Source: an uncultured Clostridia bacterium (GTDB lineage: Bacteria > Bacillota > Clostridia > TANB77 > CAG-508). Taken from it: 64,000 bases of DNA. Position 1 is the stretch's first letter; every line of letters begins with the position of its first letter. The position numbers and the translations under genes were made by a program. The notes under the pieces were generated by a model, which searched no databases, was not told the DNA's origin, and was given only the letters and a program-made list of their open reading frames with translations. The stretch covers positions 1 to 64,000 of the forward strand of contig CAPPGO010000011.1 of NCBI GenBank assembly GCA_948678575.1, read 5' to 3'. Shown here piece after piece: positions 63,842 through 64,000 of this stretch.

Positions 63842-64000
63842 TTATCCTATTTTTTCTGCTAGCATATTCATATGGTTTAATATATGTTTTCTTTCTATAC
63901 AATAATTTTCTTCATGCTCTTTAAATCTCTTTTCAAGAGAATCCACTTTATTCTCTAAGGAATCTAATCTTGTATTAATTATTTTAACATCTTCTCTAAG
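63842..64000 (-). CDS. Partial coiled-coil protein (5' end beyond window)
   Basis: The last 52 residues of a gene that continues past base 64000: heptad-like sequence REDVKIINTRLDSLENKV followed by DSLEKRFKEHEENYCIERK and an end HMNMLAEKIG-stop. Probably a coiled coil; nothing more can be said. Confidence 0.6.
   Translation of the reverse strand, partial: LREDVKIINTRLDSLENKVDSLEKRFKEHEENYCIERKHILNHMNMLAEKIG

Noticed and set aside
63657..63902. A separate Lys/Ile-rich gene at 63657-63902
   Set aside because: It overlaps the start of the pilin-like gene and the end of the partial coiled-coil gene in another frame and has no recognisable features.
1..64000. Simple reassignment of CGG to another amino acid (Trp or Gln, as known in some Firmicutes)
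   Set aside because: A triplet reassignment would not restore the frame; each site needs a +1 shift and the conserved residue there is Gly.
1..64000. CRISPR arrays, insertion sequences with transposase, rRNA operon
   Set aside because: No regularly spaced direct repeats, transposase motifs or rRNA sequence were seen.

Overview
The window is a 64 kb stretch of an AT-rich (by eye roughly 28-30% GC), spore-forming, Gram-positive Clostridia-type chromosome, probably from an uncultured gut lineage (inference). The evidence is a GerA/GerB/GerC germinant-receptor operon, SpoIVA, a SleB-like hydrolase, a sortase with a sorted substrate, pilin-like surface proteins, and the layout of the housekeeping genes (mutS-mutL-miaB, pyk, efp, dnaE, rlmH, dxs, ssrA, rnpB).

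The main finding is a recoding signal. Nine genes look frameshifted, and all twelve frame breaks have the same form: a zero-frame CGG codon at which the protein continues only if the C is skipped and the following GGA or GGT is read as glycine. Lengths become integral and family-like once the C is skipped: GerKA 557 aa, GerKB 367, prepilin peptidase 259, sortase 201, SleB-like hydrolase 222, TtcA-like 277. Scanning the other, intact genes by eye, I found no in-frame CGG at all. CGG therefore behaves here as a +1 frameshift or quadruplet (CGGN = Gly) signal rather than an arginine codon. Most affected genes concern germination, cortex or cell-wall hydrolysis, sorting or pilin maturation. The replication, repair, translation and central-metabolism genes carry no such site.

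Layout. 1-2.5 kb: repeats and a large pilin-like, Gly-rich surface protein with three CGG sites. 2.5-6 kb: divergent XRE and S24-type repressors, then an ECF sigma factor with a DUF4179 protein. 6-10.6 kb: mutL, ttcA-like, tcdA, endonuclease Q-like. 10.7-11.4 kb: rnpB and ssrA. 11.5-14.3 kb: an orphan gene, a MurB-like gene and a kinase-like gene. 14.3-19.3 kb: ygjV-like, mutS, a small basic protein and miaB. 19.4-25 kb: a J-domain membrane protein and an ABC exporter with two membrane-fusion proteins. 25.2-26.7 kb: pyk. 26.8-30.9 kb: gerK operon behind a forespore-type promoter. 31-38.7 kb: Ig-like protein, then TelA/XpaC/vWA/solute-binding genes downstream of a sortase and its probable substrate. 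38.9-44.5 kb: tRNA-Trp, M23 peptidase, zinc-ribbon protein, efp, pepP, prepilin peptidase, yqeG, SleB-like, pseudopilin-like gene. 44.6-50.4 kb: dnaE, rqcP, small alarmone synthetase, alkD-like, rlmH. 50.4-53.7 kb: a pilin-like leucine-rich-repeat protein with a structured leader and repeats. 53.7-61.1 kb: cdd, DUF2238, ylmH, dxs, a CDP-alcohol/dolichol-kinase-type protein, acyl-CoA synthetase, PyrE-like. 61.2-64 kb: spoIVA, another pilin-like surface protein and a partial coiled-coil gene.

A second pattern is a set of three hairpins with an identical 12-nt loop (AGGAAAACCACC) but two different stems, all next to the two pilin-like surface genes. Two of them sit in a shared leader module of about 70 nt. 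All family calls are from reading motifs; no search was run.
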